NCBI GenBank assembly: GCA_033557685.1
Contig: JAWQRN010000038.1
Location: 1-47,596 of the forward strand
Source: Sperchopsis tessellata
Lineage: Eukaryota > Arthropoda > Insecta > Coleoptera > Hydrophilidae
Direction of reading: 5' to 3'
Length of the DNA stretch: 47,596 nt
The stretch's first letter is position 1. Each line of letters begins with the position of its first letter. Positions 34,790 to 47,530 of the stretch are shown one piece after another. The translations under genes and the position numbers were made by a program. Under the pieces are notes generated by a model, which made no database searches, was not told where the DNA came from, and worked only from the letters and a program-made list of their open reading frames with translations.

Positions 34790-35240
34790 AAACGTACAGG
34801 TGCTAGTTTTCTCGTAATACAGCTCTGGTGGTAAAGAGAGAAAAGGAATTCGACACGGCGGCCCCGAAAATGTCGCCCAAGACACTCATATTAATGGTTT
34901 TGAAGTATTGTACCGTGACAATTAAATAAGCAATTAATTCTTGGATTTGTTCATACTGCACATTTGTACCACCTATTAGTCAAGTTTTAGTGGAACGGCG
35001 CAGCTATACTCTGCGCCATTAATTGAGACGATCAATTCGTGTCATTTAGCTATTTTAATTACAGCAGTAATTCATTTGGGGACTAATTAAATGTCTATAA
35101 GCGCCAGTCTGGGTATAATGCCTTTTTCGCGTATATATGGGTAATCATTTCTGTCGGTGGTGGCCCCGCTTTGGGTTGTTCGGCCCCCACATTTTAGGCC
35201 AGACTGCGTCCGAAAACAAAATAAATTTTAGTTTGTGTCT
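34790..35240. promoter_or_regulatory. Balanced-composition island with homeodomain-type sites
   Basis: Contains caattaattc (34931), gccattaattgag (35016), taattacagcagtaattc (35055) and ggggactaattaaatg (35079), plus a short hairpin with arms ggcgcag and ctgcgcc at 34996-35016. GC-rich words (cggcggccccg, gtggccccgc) occur on both sides. No coding frame was recognised. It resembles conserved developmental enhancer sequence, but conservation could not be tested. Confidence 0.35.
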
Positions 35241-36179
35241 TTTCTTTTGTGCTCCCAGTTTCTTGATGTCCGGAGTAATTATCGTTCGGAGGGAAAACAT
35301 AATTGTCATATTTATTTAGATGACAATGGAAATAAAAATAAAGGGCAACTCTTCCGTTGTTCTTATGTGATTATCTGCCCCTAACAATAACAAGGAGAAT
35401 ATTTTATCTAAGTTTTGGTCTTCTCTGACCCTATAGTTTTAGTAGCTTGCGAATTTATTTTATATAAAGCTTTATGTACGTGGGTACATTATTTGCCAGA
35501 TAAATTATTTTCATTATTCATATTTTGCTTTATGGAAGAAAAAAAAGTGACTATTATTACAAAATGTAAAAATTGTCAGTTTGTAAAAATAATTAAAATT
35601 GCTTTTGTTTTGGAATGCCATTATAATGTTGGAATCACAATTTGATAATAACTGAATAGCATAACAGGACTTTTGGACGTTGAACATTTGAAACGTCATC
35701 ATTATCTTTGGAAATGCAGATGAGAAAATTCAGACCTTTTTGGCTATTAAACCTTATATTCGAAATAATATTGTCATTTGTAATGCATGGCATCTTGTAT
35801 ATACAATAGTGTCCTTGATTAAGACGTTAATAAATAATCTAACTATATATTTATTCCTGCAGTTGTCGTAATATTTCATATGATTATTGCACCAGAATAA
35901 ACCGAGCTCACTATAGTCAAGAAATGAAGTAAAATATTTATTGAACTAAAGATTGCTAAGTTACAATATAGAACAAGGATCAGTAAAGCATTAAGAACAA
36001 TAGAAAACTTCGTAGTGGAAGTACAAATAAATATGTTCTTTAGGATGACTAAACAAAATAGTCAACGATAGTTGAACATATTGGTGTAGAGTGGAGGCCG
36101 ATGTGACAGTGACATCGGAATATTTACAGGTATAAAATAGAAATAAATATATAAATTAAAGTTTAGTACTGAAATAACA
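35241..36179. other. AT-rich DNA, no gene recognised
   Basis: A short hairpin (ccgatgt and acatcgg, 36098-36118) is present. The unreadable upstream part of the jockey element probably begins before 36180. Confidence 0.4.
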
Positions 36180-36945
36180 GTTAAAATGAACGGAGAGCTA
36201 TATAGCAAGAGACTTATTGTAGCAGGTCTGCCCCAGGGGTCTATCCTCGGGCCCTACATTTTTGCACTGTATGTAAATGATTTTCCAAGAACTCCTAATA
36301 CTATTCTTGCTCTCTTTACAGATAATATATCAATTTACTGCTCACGTTTGCGGAAATGGCTTATATACAGAATACTAGTAGAAGAGTACTGCAAGACCTA
36401 GAAATTAAAGATTAACGCCGTCAAAACTGAATATATCATGCTTTCGAAGAGCCGGCGCATTGAGAACTACCAGCTACCGATATTCATGGATAATCAACTT
36501 CAAGAAAGGAAAGTTGTCAAGTATCTAGGAGTGATATGTGAAAGCAGACTCAACTTCAAGGAACATGCAGAGAAGACCAGGACCAAGGTAGCGATAGAAA
36601 AGAGGATTATATATACAGTCATCAACAGACGATCAAGGATGAGCCTGAACAGTAATAGTAACACCTACATCAGGCCAATCCTGACCTGTGGATGCCAAGT
36701 ATGGAGAAGTTCCTGAAGATATTCACGAATGAGGCATGGTTTGCGAATAACCAGGACATCAGACGGAGTGATGGATTAGGGACCATTGCGGGCTTCATTC
36801 AAGGACAAGGGAAGAGTTTCTATAAACCGAAGCTGAGAGAGGGATAGCAGACTACACTAGAAAGAACTCGCCTTTCCATATTCGACATCGACTACCGCAG
36901 AGAAGTATTATCTAGAACCACCCAGAAGGATGTGCTCAGGCGCTA
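36180..36945 (+). pseudogene. Jockey-type LINE reverse transcriptase fragment (dead)
   Basis: The C-terminal half of a jockey-clade reverse transcriptase. The first frame gives VAGLPQGSILGPYIFALYVN, the conserved (A)GxPQGSxLGPxLFxxYxND motif B, then TPNTILALFTDN. The catalytic FADD box has become FTDN, losing the second Asp. After a frame change, NAVKTEYIMLSKSRRIENY and VVKYLGVICESRLNFKEH (KYLGVxLDxxLxFxxH) follow, then IRPILTCGCQVW (LxYGxxVW). Further shifts lead to LKIFTNEAWFANNQDIRRSD and FIQGQGKSFY, matching the usual LR-xxNAPWYVRNxxIHxDLxI and thumb region. Endonuclease and ORF1 are not present. Confidence 0.9.
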
Positions 36946-38129
36946 AGCAGAGACAACCCCGGTGAAGACCTAGTAGATTCATCATGGTATCATGTATCAA
37001 ATTAGGGAACCCATGAATTGTGTATACTTAAGTTATTAACAATAGATATTTTCAAATTAAATTAAAAATAATATGACAGAAGTTCTAAATCAAAATATAG
37101 TACCGAATCGGTTTAAATATATCATGAAAGATAGTAGACAAATCATGTAACTGGACATAATATGGGTATAATAATCCTGATGGTTAAAAAGAACAATAAA
37201 TTATAAGTCGAAACACAATAATTTAATCTTTCAATATCTACCACATAAATTATTTCGATAAAACAGCGTAACAACAGAGAATACCTAGTAATTCTCTGGT
37301 AACATGGATCACGATCTGTTCTTCGCCACTTCGAAGTTAATCCCAGATACTTAATATCATATATTCGTCATGTGCTTATTTTTGATATCTAGAACCCGAT
37401 CTCTGTAGACCATCTTTCAACCGTCCTCATGTACAAGTGATCAGCCACATTTTCATTTCTGATGTTTGACAGTTTTACGAACATCTTTGAATTTTCTGTC
37501 CTCTTATACATTCACACACCGCTTCATATAATGAAAAGTTATACTCATATACCTTACCTCTCCATACTTATTTGAATTGCTCAAAGTATTTGGTTATTAG
37601 CATGATGTAACATCCATGTCTCATTTTCTTAAGTTAAAAAGGGGAAAACTTAAGTAGCTCAAATGTGCACCTTTAAATCCTATTGTTTTCGATATCTAAT
37701 CCAAAGTGCCAAATATAAATTCTTGAGTAAAAGTGATTAGTCCGTACATAGAAATTGTTCATTTCTTGATCAAGCTTGAGAGATGATGAAGCCGGGATTT
37801 ATGCTTTGTTCTAATAGTCCAGTTTCTAAATATCAATAGTGCTAAATCAACGTCAAAAACAGATTGCGGTCATTTTGGACTGAATCATAAAAAAATACTT
37901 CAATGACTCCCCAGGTGACTTCAGATCATACCTCTAAAAGACTGAATCTACTATATTCCAAGTTCCATGAGTTCTACGTATGTGACAAACAACTATTTAA
38001 ATTTGAACGAAAAATAAAAAGCGCAATTTTGTAAAAGATATTTCAAATCATCACTTTAGTACGTACATATAGCATGCAAATGTAAATAGTCCGATTAAAT
38101 TTTAGTTACAAAATGAAAATACAGAGTAA
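36946..38129. other. AT-rich DNA, no gene recognised
   Basis: The 3' end of the jockey element probably lies near the start of this stretch, but no poly(A) tail or repeat end could be placed. Confidence 0.4.
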
Positions 38130-38290
38130 ACCTTTGTTCCTCTTGCTGCGACTACTTTGACGTCGATCAGCCTCCTTCTCTCTTTTTCCTCATTCTATCT
38201 TTGGAGCGTTTCTTCTATGTCACCCGCTAGCTCTCTCTCGCTCGGAAATTGAATTAGCGAGATATATGAGTTAATGTATATCGAAAGTAC
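38130..38290. other. Pyrimidine-rich, GAGA-like patch
   Basis: The plus strand is rich in CT and TCTC words (ccttctctctttttcctc, gctctctctcgctcgg), so the minus strand carries GAGAG sites. It may be regulatory or an exon flank, but no splice-bounded frame was found. Confidence 0.3.
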
Positions 38291-39879
38291 GTTGAAATCA
38301 GTTAACTTGATTTATAAGGTACACGGGATTTTCAAAACTTACTGCAATAAAAGGCGGACTGGGAAAAAATGTATTTATTGGGTTTTCTTTCAATACGTCA
38401 ACTTTCGCAATCTTTCTATTCCGTATGCCATTCGGTAGCTACTGCACGATTCATTTTCTTTCGGACAATAAAAGCAGCAGAGAAACTTTTAATGAAGTTA
38501 CAAAAGATTGCTATACACAACACACAGAATTACCAATCTCTTTGGAAAGTTTTTAAGATGGCATTATTTTAATCCAATCTTTTAAAATAGATATACATAC
38601 AAGAAAATAATGTAATCCCGAGCTTTATAGCAAACTTGAAAATTATTTCTTCTTGTTGTCTACAGATAGAACCTTAGTCGACTTTTAGCGAATTTTAAAC
38701 TTAAAGATAAAAACAACTAGGATTTCTTTATAAATATAGACAACTGTTTTTGTGTATCTTATACTAAATATTTGGATTCAACAAATAGTCTTATTGAGCA
38801 CTTATTGAGCAAACTATAAGTATAAAAATAACATTTCTTTTGGAAAATTCAAAAGTAATTTTTACGCTGCACGTAGAAAAACTCTTCTTCAGAATACTCT
38901 CGAATTTGAATTTGAAGGAAAATTTATCAAAACTTTAATGACATACAGTTAAGTTTCAGAAATAACTTTGGCACTAGAGAAATACCCTTTCTTCTACATG
39001 TTTTAACAAAAACAATGCATGGATCAGCATATTATTATGTATGCTTATTTTATAGTCGCATAAAGCATTTGGTAATATAGTGATTGAATTCTATGTTTCT
39101 AATATTCAACCTGTCTTCGTATGCAAAATGTACTGAACCTTTACATGACTGGTAAAATAGTTAAAAATTAATGGATGGCCTGACGTTCTGATAATATTTT
39201 ATCAGATTATATAGCAAATATTCAATTCCAGAGAGACACCACTGAAAATAAGATGATGCATTGTATTGTATTTTGAAAGTGGTTAAAATGGGAAGATTTG
39301 AGGCTTTCGGAATTTGGCATTATAAAGATCGAGTAACAAATACAGAAATCATGCAAACGGTTAATATAGGAGGTTAGCGACATCTGATATAAGTCATAAT
39401 TACAGAAATGATAAATACTCTTTCATATAAGATTTTCCTAGCTGAGAAACTTGAAACAATATCTAAATATAAAGTGATGCTGTTAGATTGAAACGAAGAA
39501 GCTGTAAAACAAAGGGAGGAATTCTAGACAGTGGTGTCCAACAACCTTGGAAAATAAGCACTAAGAGAATGATAATTAAAGGATATTTAGAGTTCCCTTC
39601 TGTATACTTTATCAATAAATAGTAGTGAAATAGGTGGAGTAACCGTGCCATTCGTAACCAACATTTTTATATAACATTTTCTAATAAGGGCAGATGGAGT
39701 TATCATTAGCGTATTAAGTAAGTTAAGATACGTCATTTAGAAACTCTTCGAACCTTCATATTATAACAGCAAAAACTTTTATATAAGTTTTAGCGCGTAA
39801 TCCTCTACATATTTCAAATAGCTCAATTCGTTTCGAGGTCCCTCTTTAGGTAGTTAGTTATATCCACCTTTTCCAGCGT
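38291..39879. other. AT-rich DNA, no feature recognised
   Basis: No recognisable coding or repeat structure. Confidence 0.45.
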
Positions 39880-40030
39880 AGGTTCGCCCCTTGACTGCGT
39901 GAGTATGTGCGTCGTATTGATCAACTTCGACTTTCCATTTACATTTTATACAGATACTTCATTTAATCTTGTGATCCCTATCTCGGCATCTCATCGTACT
40001 CGCGCAAATCGGCTTCGACTCTAATTTGGC
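39880..40030. other. Small balanced-composition patch
   Basis: About 150 bases with more G and C than the neighbours. Repeated words cttcgact occur at 39927 and 40012. No coding or repeat family was recognised. Confidence 0.25.
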
Positions 40031-41983
40031 CTACTTCGTTATATTTATGTCAACAAAACACGAGATCCGTATAGAAGCGATTCTCATAAATTCAATGATA
40101 ATTTACTTTTTGCCCTATATTTTACGCATTTTGCCCCTATCGATTGGAGTTCAGGGACTGTTTTTCGTTCTCGATAAATGTGGAACATTTAGTGAAAAGG
40201 AAATATAGATTGATTGGTAAATATAACTTAATTCTTCCGTAATAACGTGAAGAGTTATTGAAGAGTTGGAGTTTGAAATGTTGTAATTAAGTATTTCTTT
40301 TCGGGTGATTTATTGTTCTACACAATACATTTCTCGTATAAACCGATTCGAGCCTTCCGTTTTGATAACTATATATGATACCAAATAACTCGTTTCCCTG
40401 TAATCCTTAAGATGATATATAAAAATTCTCGGATGCATCAAATAAATCTTATATTATTAGTCTGTCAATTTCACCGGTCGTTATATAATACATTCATGTA
40501 TATTTTATCGTTTGAATATACGACCTAAAATAAACAAAATTACCAAAAATCCGTGTAATATAAGGTAAGACTTAATGTATGGTTACTGTGCACAAACAAC
40601 AAGCATTAGACACATGTACATTTAACTAATATGAGGTATAACTTATGCTATATGATATGAATTTATAACTTTTAAACTTTCAAAGGGAAGTGACACAAAG
40701 TATAGCAGCGGTGGGCGATATTTTACAATATTTAGTTTTTGAGAATGGATTAAGAGCTAAATAAGGTAGAAATCAATAGATATTGCATTTTGCTGTCAGA
40801 CTGTTAAGGTCTATGTCTTTGCCTGAGGTGACCATGTAGATTTTAAATATGGTACATTTGGCTACTAGACCCAAAAATAGTTAAAATTATATCACCATCG
40901 ACAAAAGATATGACAAAGGTTCATGAGATTTTTGGTCATTTTCTGAGTAAAATTTGAGCGAAAATCAAGTGACAGTTCTAAGCTGTGTAATACCTTTGGT
41001 ACTATCTTCAATTTAAATGTAAATTATGTAATAATGTCACAGTGTATATATGCATCCTTGAAATTTAGCAATTGAGAATTAGATAATATGTTATTTAAGA
41101 TTTAGTATAACTTAAACCCTGCATTGTGAAAATACCTAGGGAAAACTTTAATAATATTGTCCTTTACTAAGCATTCTTCATGGATATTTTGTGTTATTAT
41201 TGTGTGACATTGAAAAATTGCACAATCAATTAAAAATAATATAGCACATGCTCGGATTTGGGAGACAATAATGAAAACATTTAATTATATTTTCGTGCAA
41301 CTTAGAAATGCATTAAATGAAGATTTAATAGTTTTTGAAACTTTTAAGTAAAATTGAAAGTAATTTTTAAATTAAAAATATGTAGAAAACGGTAATAACA
41401 AACATTAAGACGACCAAGATAAACAGAAACATAAATCATAGTAGAATTGTATACACATTCTAAAAAGTATTGATATTTCGTCAATTGTTACAAGGGACAC
41501 TTTCAAAGGGATATAAGTTCACTTCTCGTTGAATAACTTCAGGGTAATAATTAAGAAATAAGTTAAGAAATATGTAAAACTTATATAATTCGAAGTGGTC
41601 AAACACCGTATTTAAAAATATTCCACCAACTTTGGAATAAAATTTCATAGTCATATAACATATCATTTATCTTTGTGTAACATAAAAATCTGTCAATTTT
41701 TTTATTTTGGTAAGACGCATATTGCTTGCACACCAGAAAGTAATGAATTCTCAAATATTTTCTACTTCATTTATTTTGTATTTCCATTATTCTAAATAGA
41801 TAGTGACTTTTATGACGATTTGATGTAAATGTTTATATAACAATTTTATTTATTTTTATATGAGAATTTCGTACCTAAAATAATGCAGTTACATTTGGTT
41901 ATAATACATGAATTGCCATGCATTTCGGTTTAATACGACAATTTACCATTTGTCCTTGGTTTTATTGTATTTGTTAACTAATC
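40031..41983. other. AT-rich DNA, no feature recognised
   Basis: No protein, RNA gene or repeat was recognised over nearly 2 kb. Confidence 0.45.
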
Positions 41984-42024
41984 TGTCCTGAAGATGAGGA
42001 GTGATGCCTCGAAACTGGTCAACT
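41984..42024 (+). other. Hammerhead-like structured motif, copy B
   Basis: Order: TGTC, CTGAAGA (41988-41994), T, stem GAGG, loop agtgatg, stem CCTC, GAAACTGGTC (42011-42020), AAC. Core and stem II are perfect, and AC-tg-GT could form a minimal stem III before C. The outer flanks that should form stem I pair only partly. Downstream sequence (aattataattaaataattta, agacagtta) aligns with that after copy A. Confidence 0.6.
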
Positions 42025-42059
42025 GAATTATAATTAAATAATTTATAGACAGTTAGTGT

Positions 42060-42850
42060 CAAAGACATATTCATAAAAGTCTAAATCTATACTAGAGGAG
42101 ATTACGTTATTTGGATGTTGTAAAATGATATGTTGATGGACTATTAAAATAACTAATTTACTTTGTTAAAAAGCTACCACAGCGATAGTGAAAAATAAAA
42201 GAAATATAATATCTCCTTATATTGGTCCGTTTCTAACGATATTATTTATTTGTAAAATGTCACAGTTAAATTACTAGCTTCATATTGTAGGCAAGAGTTA
42301 ATGATAAAGCCCTGGTTCGAACAAAATATATGTAAGAGATCAAAGGTATAATTAAAACAAGAACAAAAATATAAATTATATAATATAAATTTTATAAATA
42401 TTCAAATCAATCCTCAATAAAAATAGGATGGAATTATTTAAATTTGATGAAAGTACTTTCAAAGTCGTAGTTTGCATTCGGATGGTGACTAAATATTCAA
42501 AAAAATTAGACATCCTTTCTAATTTTAAGAACCAAACCTATTTCTAAAAACCTAATTCCCAATTTTAAAAACCTAAGCTGTAAAATGCTTACAGACTTAG
42601 ATTAACTAAAAGTAAATTGAAAAAAAAAACTTTACTGCTCCTAACATTGAATGTATTTGTACATATTTTCACTATTCATTATAGTATAGAGCTATAACAA
42701 TTTGTCTGGGCTAATTGAGTGCCCTTTTATGAACTCTAGAAAAAGACCGTATTTTTCTCTAGGATATTTTCACTAAAATGAGATTTAACAGTACATACAA
42801 TCTCGTCATTACCGAATCTGTATCGAATACAATTTTCTAAAATAGTATAG
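42060..42850. other. AT-rich DNA, no feature recognised
   Basis: No gene or repeat was recognised. Confidence 0.45.
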
Positions 42851-43660
42851 ACTCCCATAACCATGCGGTGGGAGTCCCAAAACATTTTGCGCGGCAAAGT
42901 TCAAATCAAGAACTTTTCAACTATTAATTTAAATTACAAAACGAAACTAGTAACGTGTCGTGTGGTGCACCCGCATGTCCCCTCCAGGACACGGAACACC
43001 AAAATAGGTCTAAAATATGTATGGAAGTTGCATGTAGGAGTAGTTGAAGGGAGTTCTGGAGGTATACATCGCAGGCCATTCCGAAAGCGTGTGTTAAAAG
43101 TGCCGAGTAAGGCAAACGGAGACTTTTCCAGATGTTCTTTGAAAAGTATCCAGCACATCTGGTGCCTTTAATGAACTCCTGAAAAAGTTATCAGTGAGAC
43201 GGGGGCAGTAGGAAAGAAGCACGCGGGCCAGGGCGCTGCCCCTGCAAGGGTAATTTCTCCCTCGAGTTTCTGTTCAGGTGCAAATTCACAGGGCGAAAAA
43301 CATGAGCGTAGCAGTTGAAGAAACTACACTGTGCCGGGCTTCGCTCCCAGGTTTCCTAGATTTCGCACCAATCAATATTTAACTGGAAATCACCTGCATA
43401 ATTAATAGTGCCCAGCTGTAGTTTACTGGTGGAACTTTCGACTCGTTATTCGGTTTTTAATAACTTCACCCCGCGTGCGCGCCATTTTACTAACGGAAGC
43501 CGTTAGTCAAAACTGTTTTTCTCCGAGCGATTTTTTTCCCGAACGCAAATGATATTTTAATTGGGGCGTGTTGTAATGCCTACACCACGAACGCGAGTAG
43601 AATGTGAAAAGACGCGTGTACGATTGTTTCTCCCAATTAATATTTAAATTCATTTAATTT
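42851..43660. promoter_or_regulatory. Large balanced-composition island, candidate regulatory region
   Basis: This is the longest non-AT-rich stretch in the window. The first part (42863-43171) is open on both strands for 60-100 codons, but no frame shows a recognised domain or splice signals. The second part has E-box cores (cacctg 43393, cagctg 43413), homeodomain-type sites (gcataattaatag 43398, caattaat 43635) and a palindrome actaacgg-aag-ccgttagt at 43489-43507. Together these fit enhancer DNA. An old repeat or an untranslated exon cannot be excluded. Confidence 0.35.
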
Positions 43661-46600
43661 CCAACGGTGCTTTCATTCATGTAAAAACTGAGCTTAAGAT
43701 ATGCATTGACCCAAAACCTAACCAATTTGCTTCAAGGACTATAATTTGATTAAATTTGTTTACACTTTTTGATAACGAGTGACTTAAAAGAAAGTCAATA
43801 GGTCATTACTAAGGTTTTTTAAATGATCAAACCCTTAATATTGACTACGATTACTATCGTTACTATCACAATACAGCAAGTAATTCATTAAATGTAAAAC
43901 CATAATTATTTTAAGCAAATAAAATGAGGACAAAATTATGGAATAAAATTCACAAAAGCAAACTTATTTTTGCAAAAAAGGTATGATGAAAATAACATGT
44001 TACTCAAAGGGTACATTTCAGTTCGACTTTTCAGTCTTTCGGAACTTTTTTGGGAAATTATTTCAATATCGAAAATTGCTTACAACCCTATATTTATAGA
44101 TATTTTTGATCCGTAGTCAATACAAAATGTGTACATTGTTTAAGACAATGTGATAAACATAAATGCACTTTTAAAATTAAAAAAAATCACAGTCCTAAAT
44201 AGACATAATTCTTATTAAGGGAGTTGGAATTTAAAGAAGGTAAGATTAAGTTAAAACTCAAAAAATGATGGGGTATTTTTAATTAATGGCGACACGAAAA
44301 AAACAAAATTGAAAATAATAATCGACTTTCTCGAGAATTTTGGTCAAGAATCGTTAATACATATTTTATGAATTTATTTCGAAAGCTTTGAGCCACAATA
44401 TATTTATCGCCTTTAACATTCTATATAAATGTTATATTTTTTTTAAATAATCGTGTGTGCTTTACTAATAAACAAGGTGGTATATTTATGTACCCCTCGC
44501 CAAGGTTGACGATAAGAACTGTATCAGTAAAATGTGAGCTGAAGGATTGATTACTTTAAAATTTAATGAATGGATGACTTATGTACATTTAGCCAATAAA
44601 CAGAGAAGAGACATCAAGCAGAAATGTAGAACGCAATATAATTTCACTTTCATAGTCAATTTAAATTTACAGATATTCGCTTAAGATAGACTGCGAGATA
44701 ATTTTAAACATTTTTTTTTGTAAATTCTTTAATTTAAATTAATTTTAATATGAATAATAGACATAATTTAGAGACCAATGAAAACTGTCGTATGTCAACT
44801 AAAAGTAATTTCACACCAAGAAATTGGTGAATCAAGGCAAAATTTTCATTATTCTACCTAAATTGGAATATTTCTATAATTTTGGTAGTGGAATTAGACG
44901 TACTCCATATCTTTGAAACTTTAAAGATGACAGTTACCTACAGCAGAAAAGGTGGCACTATGTAGAAAATAAGTATTGATAACTTTATGAATTGCATGCA
45001 TCAAATTCCTCTCTAAATAAAAACCACCCATGATTAAAAACATTCTTGGAAACAAATTAAGTTGACTTTGGTATGGTGAACTTTTTGACAGTTTCAAACC
45101 TAATATGATGGTGACTCTAAAGCGTACCTTATTAATCAGCATATATTTCTAGCGATAATTTAGTGCAGTGAAACCAGGATTCTAATGAGTAGTATCGCAT
45201 AAAAATAATTGAAAATTCAACGATGCATGCAGATATATAAAGTATATAGTTAAAGGCCAAAGACACGGTCGCTAACGTAAAAAAAAGTCACAGATACAAT
45301 ACAACGACAAATGTGTTTATTGCTGGGTCATTTGAGACGAGAAAGATAAGTACGCCATTCTATCGTGGTACTTGACGGGCGTCCGCGTGGTACGGTGAAA
45401 CCAAGATGGAGATGTATGAAGAGATGGAACTACGGATACGTGTATATTTGGTGACAGTACTAGGAAAAGGAAAGTATAAGACAGGCCCAGTCGGAGATAG
45501 CTAGGGGTTCTTCCTAGTATTGGAGGCATACTGGTTACAGTATAAAATAATATTGTTCAATCACTTCGGATACTCTCGCCAGTAAATGTCAATAACATTT
45601 ATGTTGTGGACGATATAATAATGATGACCACAAAGCAATTGTTTTTTTTTGTAAACTAACAACCCATTTTTCAAACAAACATTACATAGTTGTAAATACA
45701 TCGAAATGAAAATAATTGAAATTTTCCTAGAATTAAATATTGTAATATTGTGACTGTAAATCCGATTAGTATAAAACTTTTGTGTAAACAAAGCTAACCA
45801 AAATAATTTAGCACTTTAGAGAGAAATAAATTTAAATAAATATCAGTTCCATATTGTAAAACTGACACAATAAAAATAAAAGATAATTAAATTATAAAAC
45901 CATAGAGGGAATATTTTGAATGAGCTAAAAACACCTGAAAATAATTTAGCAAAGAAATATATGCAATTTAGATATAGGGAGTTAACTATTTATTCTTGTT
46001 ATTAGTATTTACAATTCCGAAATATTAACTCTTAACTCACTGACATATAGGTAAGCGAGTTATGCTGATTCTCAAATTCATTACGCTGTACACGCCTATG
46101 AGAACGACTAATTTAATATTCTATAAAATAGGCTGACAGTGGAATATAAAATGTATGATGGGACAATTGTGTCAGCACTGTAACTAAATGAAGCTTCCAC
46201 ATCTGCATTGGTTACTCAAAATCTTTCTCTATTGTAGAGCTATGAGGTCGCGTTACAAAAAAGTTATGTTTTATTTTCAGAAGAGGTTATTACATATAAA
46301 TATATACGTAATCAGACATGCAGAGAAGTATCTGTTTGTGATTATATGCATGGTGATTTCCAGTTAAAATATAGTATGTATGGTTTCGAAACTTATTCCC
46401 GAGCCTGGCTCTAACTACTTAATGTAGACCAGATTAAAACAGCTATGTCTTTCTTAAATTATACATTTTTTTATTTCACATATTGCTTAAAACGCATTTT
46501 TGCTCATATAACAAAGCAACAGTCTCAGTTTAACATGGAAAACTTATATTAAATGTAGTTATACAATCACACATCCTTACATACAAGTACATACAACATA

Positions 46601-46785
46601 TTACTACCATAATTATTTGTTTTTTTTTCTTTCGTGTGCTTGTGGTAATAGACCATTAATCAATATTATTTAAATTTAATTATTTCACATTAAGATAATT
46701 GGCATCACATTTACAAATATATCAACGCATGTTGTACAATAGAAAATAGTGACAACAACAAAAACATAAAAAAAACTCCGCCGTG
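43661..46785. other. Mostly AT-rich DNA, no gene recognised
   Basis: A more balanced patch at 45330-45530 has a 70-codon minus frame and reads, on plus, DGRPRGTVKPRWRCMKRW. No family was recognised and it may be a repeat remnant. The remainder is featureless. Confidence 0.4.
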
Positions 46786-47010
46786 TTGATCAATAAAGGA
46801 GAGCTCACGCACATGGAGATACTAATTTACATGTACCGTTCAACGTCTGAATTAAAGACGACTTTGGATCGGTGGTGAGGGCGAGTCCTTTATTGAATTG
46901 CACGGGAGACAGTCGAATGCTTGCAGGTGTGTAATTAGTTGACGCTAGTATGGCCACTGCTGATAAAGTGTCAAACGAGCCAATTGAAATGTACCTATGC
47001 ACCAAATATC
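46786..47010. promoter_or_regulatory. Balanced-composition island with paired CAATAAA sites
   Basis: The inverted pair tcaataaagga (46791-46801) and tcctttattga (46886-46896) resembles Caudal/Abd-B-type sites in opposite orientation. Other homeodomain-type cores are gtgtaattagttg (46927) and ccaattga (46980). The 66-codon minus frame has no recognised domain. Confidence 0.3.
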
Positions 47011-47438
47011 AATAAGGAGAGGTTGGTCAACTCTAAATCACCGTGAATGCGACCACTACTCTCCAATTTTCCACGAAGATCCTTAAATATATCAAAGGCT
47101 AACACCTCTGATATCGCTTGATTTACTACTACCTGGTATATTCAGATTAATGTTTCAAAAGTCAGTATATATTGGGATACTGGAGCAAACTTAAAAGTTA
47201 CAAATACGTATTTAAATATTCGAGAAAAATGTATGAGTAGAGGAAATTTTCTAATTATTAAGATTTAGGTATTTAATAATTCTGGATAAACTTCAACAAA
47301 AACTGTTATAATTGAAGAATTTATTTAGAGAAAAGTATTCTAGAAGTGAATCGTCCAATGTAATACCTCAGCAATTGAAAGTCACGTTTATAGAAACAGT
47401 TTTCGTATTGCAGTAAAAGATCTACTTGCATCTAAGAA
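47011..47438. other. AT-rich DNA, no feature recognised
   Basis: No gene or repeat was recognised. Confidence 0.45.
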
Positions 47439-47530
47439 GTTATAGAAAAGATGGAATATATGTATTGATAATAACGTTTGAGTAGTTATAGAAAAGGATA
47501 GAATATATGTATTGAAAATAACGTTTGAAA
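47439..47530. repeat. Two-unit 46-bp tandem duplication
   Basis: Units at 47439-47484 and 47485-47530 share gttatagaaaag, gaatatatgtattga and aataacgtttga with few differences. It is a recent-looking local duplication. Confidence 0.85.

Noticed and set aside
36186..36716. Two plus-strand frames as host genes
   Set aside because: They carry jockey reverse transcriptase motifs with a broken FADD box and frame changes, so this is a dead transposon.
39790..39850. Further copy of the hammerhead-like motif on minus (gggacctcgaaacgaattg)
   Set aside because: It has a CGAAAC block but no convincing CTGANGA block or paired hairpin at the expected distance.
42863..43171. 102-codon plus frame in the 43-kb island
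   Set aside because: No domain, no splice borders, and the opposite strand is open as well. Kept only as part of an unexplained island.
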